A stretch of 64,000 nucleotides of DNA from Sphingobacterium tenebrionis (GCF_037126265.1 NZ_JAYLLN010000004.1:62001-126000), one strand, 5' to 3'; counted from the stretch's first letter, positions 18,953-28,015 are shown. Made by a program: numbers and translations. Notes: generated from the letters alone by a model not told the origin.

Positions 18953-19159
18953 ATGGAAATCAGCATCAACCAAGAAAAAATTCATTTTGAAATTGCTCCA
19001 GCGTCGATCCAAGAATTACTGGAACAACATTACCCAACTTTAACATCAGGTTTTGCCATTGCCCTCAACCAACAGGTAGTGCCGAGGGACCTCTGGAAAT
19101 CCACCCCTATCCAATCTCAAGATCAAATACTAATCATTTCGGCCACCCAAGGTGGTTAA
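18953..19159 (+). CDS. thiS: sulfur carrier protein ThiS
   Basis: This is a small ubiquitin-fold protein (68 aa) that carries sulfur as a C-terminal thiocarboxylate for thiazole formation. It ends in the essential Gly-Gly (SATQGG). The fold pattern is normal: EISINQEK at the start and GFAIALNQQVVPRDLW in the middle. It is the first gene of the operon, directly after the TPP riboswitch. It would be adenylated by the ThiF-like protein encoded last in the operon and used by ThiG. Confidence 0.95.
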   Translation: MEISINQEKIHFEIAPASIQELLEQHYPTLTSGFAIALNQQVVPRDLWKSTPIQSQDQILIISATQGG

Positions 19160-19184
19160 TATTCATTTTTCATACCCCCATATT

Positions 19185-20999
19185 ATGAACGAGCAAAGCA
19201 TAAGTACGAGCCCATTTCCCAATTCCAGAAAGATTTATGTTTCTGGAGAACTGTTCCCTATCCAGGTTCCCATGCGGGAAATCAGCCTTAGCCCAACAAA
19301 ACTAAGCAAAGGCGGCGTGGAGGAAAACCCAGCCATTACGGTCTATGATACCTCTGGTCCATACACCGATAGCAACGAAACCATTGATGTACGCAAAGGA
19401 CTGAAAAGGGTTCGGGAGCAATGGATCATCGATCGAGGTGATGTGGAAGAGTTAACACAGATCAGCTCCGAATATGGAAAAGCCAGGTTAGCAGACCCTA
19501 AATTGGATGAACTCCGTTTTTCCTACGCACATAAGCCCCTAAAGGCTTTGCCAGGCAAAAATGTGACCCAATTACATTATGCACGAAAAGGGATCATCAC
19601 CCCGGAAATGGAATATATCGCCATCAGGGAAAACCAACGTATAGAGCAGATAGAAGCTGCTCCAGCCGCATTGCAGCAACAACACCCAGGCGAAAGTTTT
19701 GGTGCAAAAACCCCGAAAACTAGAATCACCCCTGAATTCGTTCGGGAGGAGATTGCAGCAGGACGTGCGATCATTCCCAATAACATCAACCATCCTGAAA
19801 GTGAGCCAATGATCATCGGACGTAACTTCCTCGTAAAAATCAATGCCAATATTGGCAATAGCGCGGTAAGTTCCAGCATCGAGGAAGAAGTGGAAAAGGC
19901 TGTTTGGGCATGCCGTTGGGGTGCAGATACCATCATGGATCTGTCGACAGGAAAAAACATCCATGAAACAAGAGAATGGATCATTCGCAACTCGCCTGTT
20001 CCGATCGGTACTGTGCCTATCTATCAAGCCTTAGAAAAAGTGAATGGAGTGCCAGAGGACCTGACCTGGGAAATTTTCAAGGACACCCTGATCGAACAGG
20101 CCGAACAAGGCGTTTCCTATTTCACCATCCATGCGGGAGTACGATTGAAATACATCCACCTGACTGCCAATAGGGTAACTGGGATTGTATCCAGAGGTGG
20201 ATCCATCATGGCAAAATGGTGTTTATACCATCATCAGGAAAGTTTCTTGTATACGCATTTTGAGGAGATCTGTGAGATCATGAAACAATATGATGTGGCC
20301 TTTTCCTTAGGCGATGGTCTGCGACCGGGATCCATTGCTGACGCCAATGATGCGGCCCAGTTCGCAGAGTTGGAAACCTTGGGAGAACTGACCAAAATTG
20401 CCTGGAAACACGATATACAAGTGATGATTGAGGGTCCTGGCCACGTGCCTATGCACATGATCAAGGAAAATATGGAAAAGCAGTTGGAGGAATGTGATGA
20501 AGCGCCTTTCTATACCTTAGGACCATTGACCACCGATATAGCGCCAGGTTATGATCATATTACCTCAGCAATCGGAGCGGCCATGATCGGTTGGTACGGA
20601 TGTGCCATGCTTTGCTATGTAACTCCCAAAGAACATCTGGGATTACCGAATAAAAAAGATGTGAAAGATGGAGTCATCACCTATAAACTAGCTGCCCATG
20701 CCGCTGATCTGGCCAAAGGACACCCTGGAGCCCAATACCGAGATAATGTATTGAGCAAGGCGCGATTTGAATTCCGTTGGGAGGATCAATTCAACCTCTC
20801 CTTGGATCCGGATACCGCAAGGGAATTCCATGATGAAACCTTACCTGCTGATGGGGCGAAAATAGCGCATTTCTGCTCCATGTGCGGACCGAAATTCTGC
20901 TCGATGAAAATCACTCAGGAAATTCGGGAGGCCACGGAAGAAGGCATGTTGGAGAAGTCAAAAGAATTTATTGAATCTGGAAAAGAGATCTATATATGA
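19185..20999 (+). CDS. thiC: phosphomethylpyrimidine synthase ThiC
   Basis: This is a radical SAM enzyme that converts 5-aminoimidazole ribotide to HMP phosphate. The chosen start is ATG 19185 (MNEQSIS), giving 604 aa. A GTG-initiated frame from 19152 would overlap thiS and adds no conserved residues. The C-terminal non-canonical cluster motif CxxCxxxxC is intact (C564, C567, C572). Core blocks GNSAVSSSIEEEVEKAVWA, GADTIMDLSTG and EGPGHVPMHMI are present. It lies 25 bases after thiS and overlaps the next gene by ATGA. Confidence 0.97.
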   Translation: MNEQSISTSPFPNSRKIYVSGELFPIQVPMREISLSPTKLSKGGVEENPAITVYDTSGPYTDSNETIDVRKGLKRVREQWIIDRGDVEELTQISSEYGKARLADPKLDELRFSYAHKPLKALPGKNVTQLHYARKGIITPEMEYIAIRENQRIEQIEAAPAALQQQHPGESFGAKTPKTRITPEFVREEIAAGRAIIPNNINHPESEPMIIGRNFLVKINANIGNSAVSSSIEEEVEKAVWACRWGADTIMDLSTGKNIHETREWIIRNSPVPIGTVPIYQALEKVNGVPEDLTWEIFKDTLIEQAEQGVSYFTIHAGVRLKYIHLTANRVTGIVSRGGSIMAKWCLYHHQESFLYTHFEEICEIMKQYDVAFSLGDGLRPGSIADANDAAQFAELETLGELTKIAWKHDIQVMIEGPGHVPMHMIKENMEKQLEECDEAPFYTLGPLTTDIAPGYDHITSAIGAAMIGWYGCAMLCYVTPKEHLGLPNKKDVKDGVITYKLAAHAADLAKGHPGAQYRDNVLSKARFEFRWEDQFNLSLDPDTAREFHDETLPADGAKIAHFCSMCGPKFCSMKITQEIREATEEGMLEKSKEFIESGKEIYI

Positions 21000-21598
21000 T
21001 CATCGTGATTTCAGAAGAGCAGTATGTTCCTTCGGAACTGAAGCATTGGTTGGCCTTATTTGATGCAGGACTGGAAAATCTCCATCTGCGCAAATACGGC
21101 TTACCAGATCAACTTCTGCTGTCCCTTCTGAACCAAATTCCAACTGTATTCCGGAAATATCTGGTACTACATAGCCACCAGCATTTGGCTGCTGAATTAG
21201 GAATCGAAAGAGTACATCTCAAAAGAGAGGGATCGATCGAAATGGAATATCAAACCTTCAGGAAATCCTGTTCCACCCATAGCCTGGAAGAATTTAACCA
21301 ATTGACCAGCTTTTGGGAATATGCTTTTTTAGGACCTTTATTTTCGAGTATTTCCAAACCGGGATACCAAGCAAACCCGGATCTGGCCAATGCTTTAGCG
21401 ATTACCCAAAGACAAAACTACCATACAAAACTGATTGCGCTGGGTGGAATCTCCAAAAAGCAAATCACAAAACTATCCATATTAGATATCGATGGAATAG
21501 CCTTAAAAGGAGGAATCTGGAAATCTGAAAACCCAGCACAAAGTTTTAAAGAAATACAAAAACAATATCTAAATGAAAAAGGGAAAATCAATTCCTAG
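20996..21598 (+). CDS. TenI/ThiE-fold protein, probable thiazole tautomerase
   Basis: This 200-aa TIM-barrel protein of the ThiE/TenI superfamily is translationally coupled to thiC (ATGA overlap). It keeps the outline of ThiE (LHLRKYG, VHLKREG, GGISKKQ) but lacks the true ThiE phosphate- and pyrimidine-binding signature GPxRxTxTK. Instead it has SCSTHSLEE and FLGPLFSSISKPG, resembling TenI. In TenI the His of this segment catalyses aromatisation of the thiazole carboxylate. Tautomerase activity is inferred; a second, divergent thiamine-phosphate synthase is the alternative. A canonical ThiE follows. Confidence 0.7.
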   Translation: MIIVISEEQYVPSELKHWLALFDAGLENLHLRKYGLPDQLLLSLLNQIPTVFRKYLVLHSHQHLAAELGIERVHLKREGSIEMEYQTFRKSCSTHSLEEFNQLTSFWEYAFLGPLFSSISKPGYQANPDLANALAITQRQNYHTKLIALGGISKKQITKLSILDIDGIALKGGIWKSENPAQSFKEIQKQYLNEKGKINS

Positions 21599-22193
21599 AT
21601 TACAATATATTTCCCAAGGCCTTACAGAAACCGATCAGCTCACAGGCATACAGCGAGTTCTGGATGCTGGAATCAAATGGGTTCAGGTAAGATGGAAAGA
21701 GGCCGACCTTGCGGAACTAAAAAATCTTCTGGAAATAGTCAAACCTCTATGTCAATCCTATAATGCTTATTTATGCATCAATGATCAGGTGGCATTGGCA
21801 AAGGAATTCGAAGCAGATGCCTTACACCTTGGCCTAAATGATTCCCCCATAATACAAGCAAGGGCAATTTTAGGATCGGACACCTTGATTGGAGGAACCG
21901 CAAATACCTTCCAGGATGTAAAACAAAGGATCGAAGAAAAAGTGGATTATATTGGATTGGGCCCGCTACGATTCACCAGCACCAAAAAATCATTAAGCCC
22001 CATCCTTGGCTATCAAGGCTATGAAGAAATCTTCGAAAACCTCAGGCTGCATGAACTTTCCTGCCCTCCCATCTTTGCCATTGGTGGAGTGGAATGGGAA
22101 GACACGGATATCCTACAGCATTTAGGCCTTTACGGCTTTGCGGCTTCCAAATTATTTTTAAAAGAACCGATACCTTCAGAACTAATTCTATGA
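21573..22193 (+). CDS. thiE: thiamine-phosphate synthase ThiE
   Basis: This enzyme joins HMP pyrophosphate to the thiazole phosphate to give thiamine phosphate. The barrel (206 aa) carries the family blocks WVQVRWKE, CINDQVALAKE, DALHLGLND, GGTANTFQD and GLGPLRFTSTKKSLSP, and ends with AIGGV plus a C-terminal ASKLF. Its start overlaps the preceding TenI-like gene by 26 bases, and it overlaps thiG by ATGA. This is the canonical member of the two ThiE-fold proteins in the operon. Confidence 0.93.
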   Translation: MKKGKSIPRLQYISQGLTETDQLTGIQRVLDAGIKWVQVRWKEADLAELKNLLEIVKPLCQSYNAYLCINDQVALAKEFEADALHLGLNDSPIIQARAILGSDTLIGGTANTFQDVKQRIEEKVDYIGLGPLRFTSTKKSLSPILGYQGYEEIFENLRLHELSCPPIFAIGGVEWEDTDILQHLGLYGFAASKLFLKEPIPSELIL

Positions 22194-22963
22194 AACCCTT
22201 AGTTATTGCCGATAAAACATTTGATTCACGCCTATTCTTGGGAACAGGCAAATACGGAAGCCATAAACTGATGCGTGAATCCATATTAGCCTCCGGTTGC
22301 AACATGGTCACCATGGCCTTAAAGCGCTTGGACATGCAAGAAAAGGAAGATTTCTTTTTACAAGCGATGGAAATCCCAGGTATGAACTGGCTACCAAATA
22401 CCTCAGGTGCTCGAACTGCAGAGGAAGCTATTTTTGCCGCTCAATTAGCGCGAGAAGCATTAGGCACCAACTGGCTGAAGTTAGAAATACATCCCGATCC
22501 CCGCTATCTACTTCCCGATCCGATCGAAACATTGAAGGCGACGGAAGAATTGGCAAAACAAGGATTTATTGTCCTGCCCTACATCCATGCCGATCCTGTT
22601 CTCTGTAAACGATTAGAAGATGTAGGCACCGCAGCTGTGATGCCGCTTGCGGCCCCTATCGGTAGCAATAAAGGCCTAAAAACCATGGATTTTTTAGAGA
22701 TCATCATCGAACAGAGCCAGGTTCCAGTCATTGTGGATGCCGGAATCGGAGCGCCCTCTGATGCCGCCAAAGCCATGGAAATTGGAGCAGATGCCGTATT
22801 GGTCAATACAGCCATTGCGACAGCTAATGATCCAATCCTAATGGCCACAGCCTTCAAAGAGGCAGTAAATGCCGGAAGAATTGCTTATGAATCGGGATTA
22901 GCCGCAACGAAAAGCAAGCATGCAGCAGCTTCTTCCCCTTTAACTTCCTTTTTATTCGATTGA
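22190..22963 (+). CDS. thiG: thiazole synthase ThiG
   Basis: This enzyme condenses deoxyxylulose 5-phosphate, ThiS thiocarboxylate and dehydroglycine to the thiazole. The chosen start is ATG 22190 (MKPLVIADKTF), giving 257 aa, coupled to thiE by ATGA. A frame open from 22094 lies inside thiE. The Schiff-base lysine is in NWLKLEI (K97). Phosphate-binding blocks VMPLAAPIGS, VDAGIGAPSDAA and ADAVLVNTAIA are intact. Confidence 0.96.
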   Translation: MKPLVIADKTFDSRLFLGTGKYGSHKLMRESILASGCNMVTMALKRLDMQEKEDFFLQAMEIPGMNWLPNTSGARTAEEAIFAAQLAREALGTNWLKLEIHPDPRYLLPDPIETLKATEELAKQGFIVLPYIHADPVLCKRLEDVGTAAVMPLAAPIGSNKGLKTMDFLEIIIEQSQVPVIVDAGIGAPSDAAKAMEIGADAVLVNTAIATANDPILMATAFKEAVNAGRIAYESGLAATKSKHAAASSPLTSFLFD

Positions 22964-23004
22964 TCATCAGCAGTTATGCTTAACCAGTCAATTTATCAGT
23001 AGCT

Positions 23005-24135
23005 ATGTTAAACAAATCAAAGTATCAGCAGGTATTCCAACAATATGCCTGGGAAGATATCAAAGCAACGATCTATGAGGCTACAGCAAATGATGTTTCC
23101 CGAAGCTTGGGCAAAACCAGGTTGGATGTTTCCGATTTCATGAACCTGATCTCACCAGCGGCCGAACCTTATTTGGAAGAGATGGCTTTTCGATCCATGC
23201 AACTGACCCAACAACGATTCGGAAAAACCATACAGTTATATGCTCCGTTGTACCTCAGCAATGAATGCCAGAACATCTGTACTTATTGTGGCTTCAGTAT
23301 GGACAACAAGATAAAACGAAAGACACTGTCCGACAGCGAATTGCTCTTGGAAGCTTTTGCTTTAAAGGCCATGGGTGTTAACCATGTGCTGTTGGTATCC
23401 GGAGAAGCCAATAAAATCGTAGATACCCCCTATTTCCTGCATGCCATAGAACTTTTGAGGCCACATTTTGCGCATATTTCCTTGGAAGTACAGCCTTTGG
23501 ACCAAGCAGATTATGAAGTGTTGCAAAAAGCTGGACTACATTCCGTGCTGGTCTATCAGGAAACCTATCATCAGGAGGTTTACAAACAGTACCATCCAAA
23601 AGGCAAAAAATCAAACTTTTCCTATCGATTGGATACCCCCGATCGCATCGGAAAGACTGGAATCCACAAAATGGGCTTGGGCGTTTTATTGGGCCTGGAA
23701 GACTGGCGTATCGACAGTGCTTTGAACAGCTTCCATCTGGAATATTTACAAAAAACCTACTGGCGAACCAAATATTCGGTTTCCTTTCCCCGCTTGAGAC
23801 CGGCCCAAGGTATCATAGAACCTAATTTTATCATGGAGGATAGGCACCTGCTTCAGCTGATCTGCGCCTATAGGATATGGAATCCCGATCTGGAAATTTC
23901 CCTTTCCACACGAGAGGACCAAAAATTCAGGGATCATATCATTCCTTTAGGAATTACCCATATGAGTGCCGCCTCCAAGACCAACCCAGGGGGCTATGTG
24001 GTCGACCCGGAATCCTTGGAACAATTCGAGATCTCGGATGAGCGATCGATGGATGATATCAGACAGTTGATTCGAACAGTGGGATATGAACCGGTAATGA
24101 AAGATTGGGATAAGGTTTACTCCTCATTTGCATGA
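23005..24135 (+). CDS. thiH: 2-iminoacetate synthase ThiH
   Basis: This is a radical SAM tyrosine lyase that supplies dehydroglycine to ThiG, the anaerobe-type alternative to ThiO. It has 376 aa. The radical SAM motif CxxxCxxC is intact (C88, C92, C95; LSNECQNICTYCGF). The blocks EVQPLDQADYE, VYQETYH and SFPRLRPA match ThiH. It follows thiG by 41 bases and overlaps the thiF-like gene by ATGA. Confidence 0.96.
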   Translation: MLNKSKYQQVFQQYAWEDIKATIYEATANDVSRSLGKTRLDVSDFMNLISPAAEPYLEEMAFRSMQLTQQRFGKTIQLYAPLYLSNECQNICTYCGFSMDNKIKRKTLSDSELLLEAFALKAMGVNHVLLVSGEANKIVDTPYFLHAIELLRPHFAHISLEVQPLDQADYEVLQKAGLHSVLVYQETYHQEVYKQYHPKGKKSNFSYRLDTPDRIGKTGIHKMGLGVLLGLEDWRIDSALNSFHLEYLQKTYWRTKYSVSFPRLRPAQGIIEPNFIMEDRHLLQLICAYRIWNPDLEISLSTREDQKFRDHIIPLGITHMSAASKTNPGGYVVDPESLEQFEISDERSMDDIRQLIRTVGYEPVMKDWDKVYSSFA

Positions 24136-24842
24136 AAAAGGAAGATCCGTTTTTACGATATAGCCGTCAGGTGTTCATCGAGGAGATTGGTGTCGCTGGG
24201 CAACGCAAAATTATGGCCTCCAAGGTTCTGGTGATCGGCGCTGGCGGATTAGGTTCGGCTATTATTCCTTATCTGGCAGCCGCTGGGGTTGGATGCATTG
24301 GAATTATGGACCATGACCTGTTGGAATTGCATAACCTTCAAAGGCAGATCATCCATCAAGAAAAAAACATCGGGCATCCTAAGGCTCATAGTGCAGGCGA
24401 TTTTGTCAAAGCATTGAACTCCAGTTTAATGGTCCACACCTATCCTTTTGCTCTGGATCAGACCAATATGGAATCCATAATCAATAAGTACGATATTATC
24501 TTGGATGGCTCAGACAATTTCGAAACACGCTATTTGATCAATGATGGCTGTGTTCAATATCAAAAACCATTAGTCTATGGAAGTATCGAAGGCTTTCAGG
24601 GGCAACAAACTGTATTCAATTATCAAGGCGGAAAAAATCTGAGGGATCTATTTCCCCAACCAGAAGAGCCAAGTTACCAGCCAACCTGTGATAGCCTCGG
24701 CGTACTAGGACCTTTAGCAGGCATTGTTGGGAACATGATGGCTTTACAGGCCCTAAAAATATCAGCTGGTTTACCTGTTACGATAAACCAGCTGACCATC
24801 GTTGATGGCTACCATTGGCGATTTACGACGGTGAATTATTAA
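24132..24842 (+). CDS. thiF: ThiF/MoeB/HesA-family sulfur-carrier adenylyltransferase
   Basis: This is an E1-like enzyme that adenylates the C-terminal glycine of ThiS. The Rossmann ATP site GAGGLG is at residues 36-41, the NLQRQ arginine motif near 68-72, the catalytic DGSDNF block near 125-130, and the conserved cysteine is C186 (PTCDSLGVLGPL). At 236 aa it is short. The two CxxC pairs that bind structural zinc in MoeB and ThiF are missing: GKNLRDLFP stands where CxxCLFP is expected, and the tail has no cysteines. It has no rhodanese domain. It overlaps the convergent rtcB gene by 4 bases. Confidence 0.9.
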   Translation: MKKEDPFLRYSRQVFIEEIGVAGQRKIMASKVLVIGAGGLGSAIIPYLAAAGVGCIGIMDHDLLELHNLQRQIIHQEKNIGHPKAHSAGDFVKALNSSLMVHTYPFALDQTNMESIINKYDIILDGSDNFETRYLINDGCVQYQKPLVYGSIEGFQGQQTVFNYQGGKNLRDLFPQPEEPSYQPTCDSLGVLGPLAGIVGNMMALQALKISAGLPVTINQLTIVDGYHWRFTTVNY

Positions 24843-26260
24843 TCCTCTCGGGAACCGTCATCGGCCATTCGAACTATTTTTGGTGAAAAATTGGCCACAA
24901 TATCCACCAGATCTTCTTGGGCGGCCATCACGGTATGAATATCCTTATAAGCCATTGGTGCCTCATCCATATTGGAACCGATAAGGGTAACTCCCTGATC
25001 GTTCAACATTTGCAGCATGTCCTGTTTTTTCAGGTTTTTAATGGCTTGGGTACGGCTCATTTGACGACCAGCCCCATGGGAAGCAGAGTTGATCGACGAC
25101 TCCACTCCTTTCCCTCGAACCAAGAAGCCGTCGGATGCCATGGATCCTGGGATAATCCCAAGGACACCCTCTGCAGCAGGAGTAGCTCCTTTTCGATGCA
25201 CCATCAGTTCTTTGCCTTTATATTGCTCTTTCCAAGCGAAATTATGATGGTTTTCAATCTTGGCCATCCTATCTACCCCCAGATCCTTCAACACCTTTTC
25301 ATGGATCACCTCATGGCAGGCTGATGCATAATCACCCGCCAGGTTCATGGCGTTCCAATATTCTTGACCGGCTTCTGTATCCATCCCCAAATATGCTAAA
25401 TGTTGTGCTTGGTAAGGGAGTTTACACAGCTCTTTAGCCAATTTGGTATAATGTCCGGCAATGGTAGCGCCAAGTCCACGAGAACCAGAGTGGGTCAACA
25501 AAGCGAGGTATTTCCCTGCAGGGATACCTAATTCCTGGTCCTCTTGCTCAAAATTAATCGACCCAAATTCTACGAAATGGTTCCCTCCTCCTGAGGATCC
25601 CAACTGTGTCCAAGCCTTATCCTTCAAATTCGAAATAAAGGGGATTTCTTGGAATAAAGGATTTTCCAACACTTCATGATCCAATCGCTCATGCTTTAAA
25701 AAACCATTGCCAGCTCCAAACCGGGTGTTCTGCAAAATGATCTTTTTAAGCCAATCGTGTTTTTCCAGTAAGGCAACATCTTCCATATCAAAGATGGATA
25801 AGGCCATTCGACATCCGATATCCACCCCTACAGCATAAGGAATAATGGCATTTTCCGTTGCCAATACCCCGCCGATTGGTAAACCATATCCCTGGTGGGC
25901 ATCAGGCATCAAAGCACCCGCTACCGACACCGGTAATCGCATAGCAACATCCATCTGCTTTCTTGCCCCCTCTTCAATATGTTCTTCCCCATATACGGCG
26001 TAGGCATCCGTTGATTCTTTTAATGGAATGATGTTGGTGTCCTTTTCCTCGGGAAACAATAAAGCTTTCGCCAAGGGTTCGAAAATCGCGTCTTCCGAAA
26101 AGGATTCCGGATCAGCTAAAACCTCTTTAAATTTCTGAAGCATTTCATCACGTTTTAATCCATGACGCTTGCTATTGATCTTTAGGGCAATACCTAATGC
26201 ACGGTTTTCTTTATAACCTAAGGCTAATAAATCATTCCCATTTATACGTTTATTTTCCAT
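24839..26260 (-). CDS. rtcB: RNA-splicing ligase RtcB
   Basis: This is a GTP- and Mn-dependent 3'-5' RNA ligase that seals 2',3'-cyclic-phosphate or 3'-phosphate ends to 5'-OH ends, for example in cleaved tRNA. The chosen start is ATG 26260 (MENKRINGND), preceded by AAAGGA, giving 473 aa. A longer open frame adds only Lys-rich residues. Metal and guanylylation residues are all present: GVDIGC (C150), GGGNH (H228), LTHSGSRGLG (H257), NHHNFA (338-339) and the guanylylated histidine in SASHGAGR (H395). It forms an operon with the slipin gene 60 bases upstream. No rtcA or archease gene is in the window. Confidence 0.96.
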   Translation of the reverse strand: MENKRINGNDLLALGYKENRALGIALKINSKRHGLKRDEMLQKFKEVLADPESFSEDAIFEPLAKALLFPEEKDTNIIPLKESTDAYAVYGEEHIEEGARKQMDVAMRLPVSVAGALMPDAHQGYGLPIGGVLATENAIIPYAVGVDIGCRMALSIFDMEDVALLEKHDWLKKIILQNTRFGAGNGFLKHERLDHEVLENPLFQEIPFISNLKDKAWTQLGSSGGGNHFVEFGSINFEQEDQELGIPAGKYLALLTHSGSRGLGATIAGHYTKLAKELCKLPYQAQHLAYLGMDTEAGQEYWNAMNLAGDYASACHEVIHEKVLKDLGVDRMAKIENHHNFAWKEQYKGKELMVHRKGATPAAEGVLGIIPGSMASDGFLVRGKGVESSINSASHGAGRQMSRTQAIKNLKKQDMLQMLNDQGVTLIGSNMDEAPMAYKDIHTVMAAQEDLVDIVANFSPKIVRMADDGSRED

Positions 26261-26320
26261 TTTTTGTTTTCCTTTCTTCTTTTTAAAATTGCTAGGGACG
26301 AATTTCCCTAGCAAACTTCT

Positions 26321-27415
26321 TTATTTTACGAACAATTGTTTTAACTGGTCTAATACCTGGCCATTGCCTGAAACCGAGATGTTATTGATCTTTTCGGAGA
26401 TCTTCTCCATGTATTCCATTTCTTTCAACCGGAACAACATGTTATTCTCTTCCAATAATTTAGCCGTGTTCAACAAACTTCTGGTCGAAGCTGTTTCTTC
26501 CCGCCGGGTGATGATATTGGCTTGCGCCCTTTTTTCAGCAATCAACACCTGATTCATGATATCCCGTACATCGCCAGGTAAAATGATATCCTTAATCCCT
26601 ACATAGAACAATTTCAATCCCAATTCCTCCACCTTCAATTGAAAGTTCTTGAAAAAATAGGAAGAAATTCCTTCTCTATTTTCCATTAAGCCATCCAAGC
26701 TAAAGTTTCCAATGTATTCCCGCAATCCAAATTGCATCAATGCATAAAGTTGATTGTTAAAATCCCTATTATCCAAAAGGGCTTTATAGATATCTTCAAC
26801 TTGATATTGCACGATAAAATTGACCCGGATCTGGGCTTTGTCCTTGGTTAAGATCTCTTGTCCAGGAACATCCATCTGTAAGATCCGCAAATCCACTTTT
26901 TTGATTTCGATCTGTATGCTGTTTTTCCAATAATAATAGCTTCCCGGCAACAATTCCTGTTTAAACATACCATCCACAAAAAGCAAACCCTTCTCTTCTG
27001 GATTTATGGTAAACATTCGCACAAAACACTTTAATTGGGATTTTTCAAGCAAATCTCTCTTTATAGACGTTGGGATTTCCAATGTGCTTATATCATACTT
27101 TTCGAAACTGTTCTTTTGCAAACCTTTCCAAAAGAAATACCGTCCGGCACCCAAGACCTGATATAAATTACCATTGATCCTATGTAAGGCAATTTCCATA
27201 TCCGGAACCTCGATGACATCAACCAATTCGGCAAAGCCTGGAATGGTTAACATCAGATCCATGTCGAATGGCATTTGCACCACTCCGCTCATTTCATAAA
27301 CAGCAAGCTTCTCGCCCATCCATAACCAATATTTCCCAGTGGTTAAGATGCGTTCTACGGCATTGTTTTTCAATACCAAGCCTACTTCGTTTTTGTTGAT
27401 GTTAATCCTTTTCAT
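26321..27415 (-). CDS. slipin / SPFH (band 7) family protein associated with RtcB
   Basis: This 364-aa protein has two apparent repeats of a small beta domain at the N-terminus (NEVGLVLKN... and MEIALHRINGNLYQVLGAGRYFFW, about residues 1-130). An SPFH domain follows at about 140-300 (EKGLLFVDGMFKQELLPGSYYYWK, VDLRILQMDVPGQEILTKDKAQIRVNF). A C-terminal alpha-helical oligomerisation segment contains EKRAQANIITRREETASTRSLLNTA. No obvious membrane helix is seen. Slipins are recurrent neighbours of rtcB in bacterial RNA-repair operons, although their job there is not settled. Transcription probably starts in the spacer at 27416-27900, so the message may carry the tRNA-like element in its leader. 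Confidence 0.85.
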   Translation of the reverse strand: MKRININKNEVGLVLKNNAVERILTTGKYWLWMGEKLAVYEMSGVVQMPFDMDLMLTIPGFAELVDVIEVPDMEIALHRINGNLYQVLGAGRYFFWKGLQKNSFEKYDISTLEIPTSIKRDLLEKSQLKCFVRMFTINPEEKGLLFVDGMFKQELLPGSYYYWKNSIQIEIKKVDLRILQMDVPGQEILTKDKAQIRVNFIVQYQVEDIYKALLDNRDFNNQLYALMQFGLREYIGNFSLDGLMENREGISSYFFKNFQLKVEELGLKLFYVGIKDIILPGDVRDIMNQVLIAEKRAQANIITRREETASTRSLLNTAKLLEENNMLFRLKEMEYMEKISEKINNISVSGNGQVLDQLKQLFVK

Positions 27416-27683
27416 TTTATTTCATTTTTGGTTTTTATTCCATTTGTTGACAACCTCTTTTTCATTTTACAGCTTCTCTTTTCCTTGTTCATCCCTTGGA
27501 CAACGGGGATAAGAGGTAAATCCTTTTGCAATTATATACGCTTATGATTTAGGGTATAAATCCGAAGGAATAGCTCAAATCCGCTGGTCATTCAATGGAT
27601 TGTTACAGATCCTTTCGTCCGCATTGCTGCAGGTTAGAAGATCCTAACGGAACAAGGAATCGATCTGCTTTTCATGTATTTTA

Positions 27684-27762
27684 GCTTTACCAATTAAGCA
27701 ACATTGCTTTCGCAAAGACAGGACTCGAACCTGCATATAATTCAACAATCCCTTTGTTGAAT
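27684..27762 (-). ncRNA. circularly permuted tRNA-like RNA (Y-RNA-like tRNA mimic)
   Basis: Read on the minus strand, all four tRNA arms occur with tRNA spacing but in permuted order. An 8-bp anticodon-like stem ATTCAACA/TGTTGAAT has a 7-nt loop AAGGGAT (27762-27740). A 5-nt variable loop TATAT follows. The T arm GCAGG-TTCGAGT-CCTGT (27734-27718) contains a perfect GGTTCGAGTCC. The acceptor-like stem CTTTGC/GCAATG is capped by GAAA (27717-27702, one T-T mismatch). After a 2-nt linker TT comes the D arm GCTT-AATTGGTA-AAGC (27699-27684) with the conserved GG. The anticodon loop lacks U33, and no CCA end exists, so it is not a translating tRNA. Bacterial YrlA Y RNAs are known tRNA mimics near RNA-repair genes. 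No family search could be run. Confidence 0.65.
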
Positions 27763-27893
27763 GGAGTCAGCAAGCCAACTCTTGATCAGTATACAGTCTA
27801 TAAATCTATAGCTGCACTATCCTGCTATTCAGAAACAGTAAAATGAATCAAAGAACTTGGTCATACCTGACACTACAAAGATGGGGCTACTAC

Positions 27894-27912
27894 TGCGCAG
27901 GGTAATTGCGCA
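27894..27912. promoter_or_regulatory. 19-bp inverted repeat, operator copy 1
   Basis: TGCGCAG-N5-TTGCGCA. It shares the pattern TRCGCAR-N5-TTGCGYA with copy 2 at 28016-28034. It lies upstream of the slipin-rtcB transcription unit and of the tRNA-like element. Confidence 0.5.
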
Positions 27913-28015
27913 ATAGAGGAAAATGCTAAAAATTTTTAAAAAATATGCTAAACACCTGATTTAATGAAACATATATTTTAATATTTCATTATCACTTGGA
28001 AAGTAACAGAACAAA

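Noticed and set aside
19152..19184. GTG start for thiC
   Set aside because: It overlaps thiS, and its 11 extra residues have no family counterpart; ATG 19185 is well placed.
27541..27660. A second tRNA-like element with T-loop-like GATCGATTCC
   Set aside because: The T stem does not pair, and no matching D arm with correct spacing was found; only general hairpin potential remains.
27702..27790. Conventional tRNA gene on the minus strand, using GAGT/ACTC as D arm and the same T arm
   Set aside because: The 5' strand upstream cannot pair with CTTTGCG to form an acceptor stem, the anticodon loop lacks U33, and the permuted pairing with GAAA closure explains the bases better.
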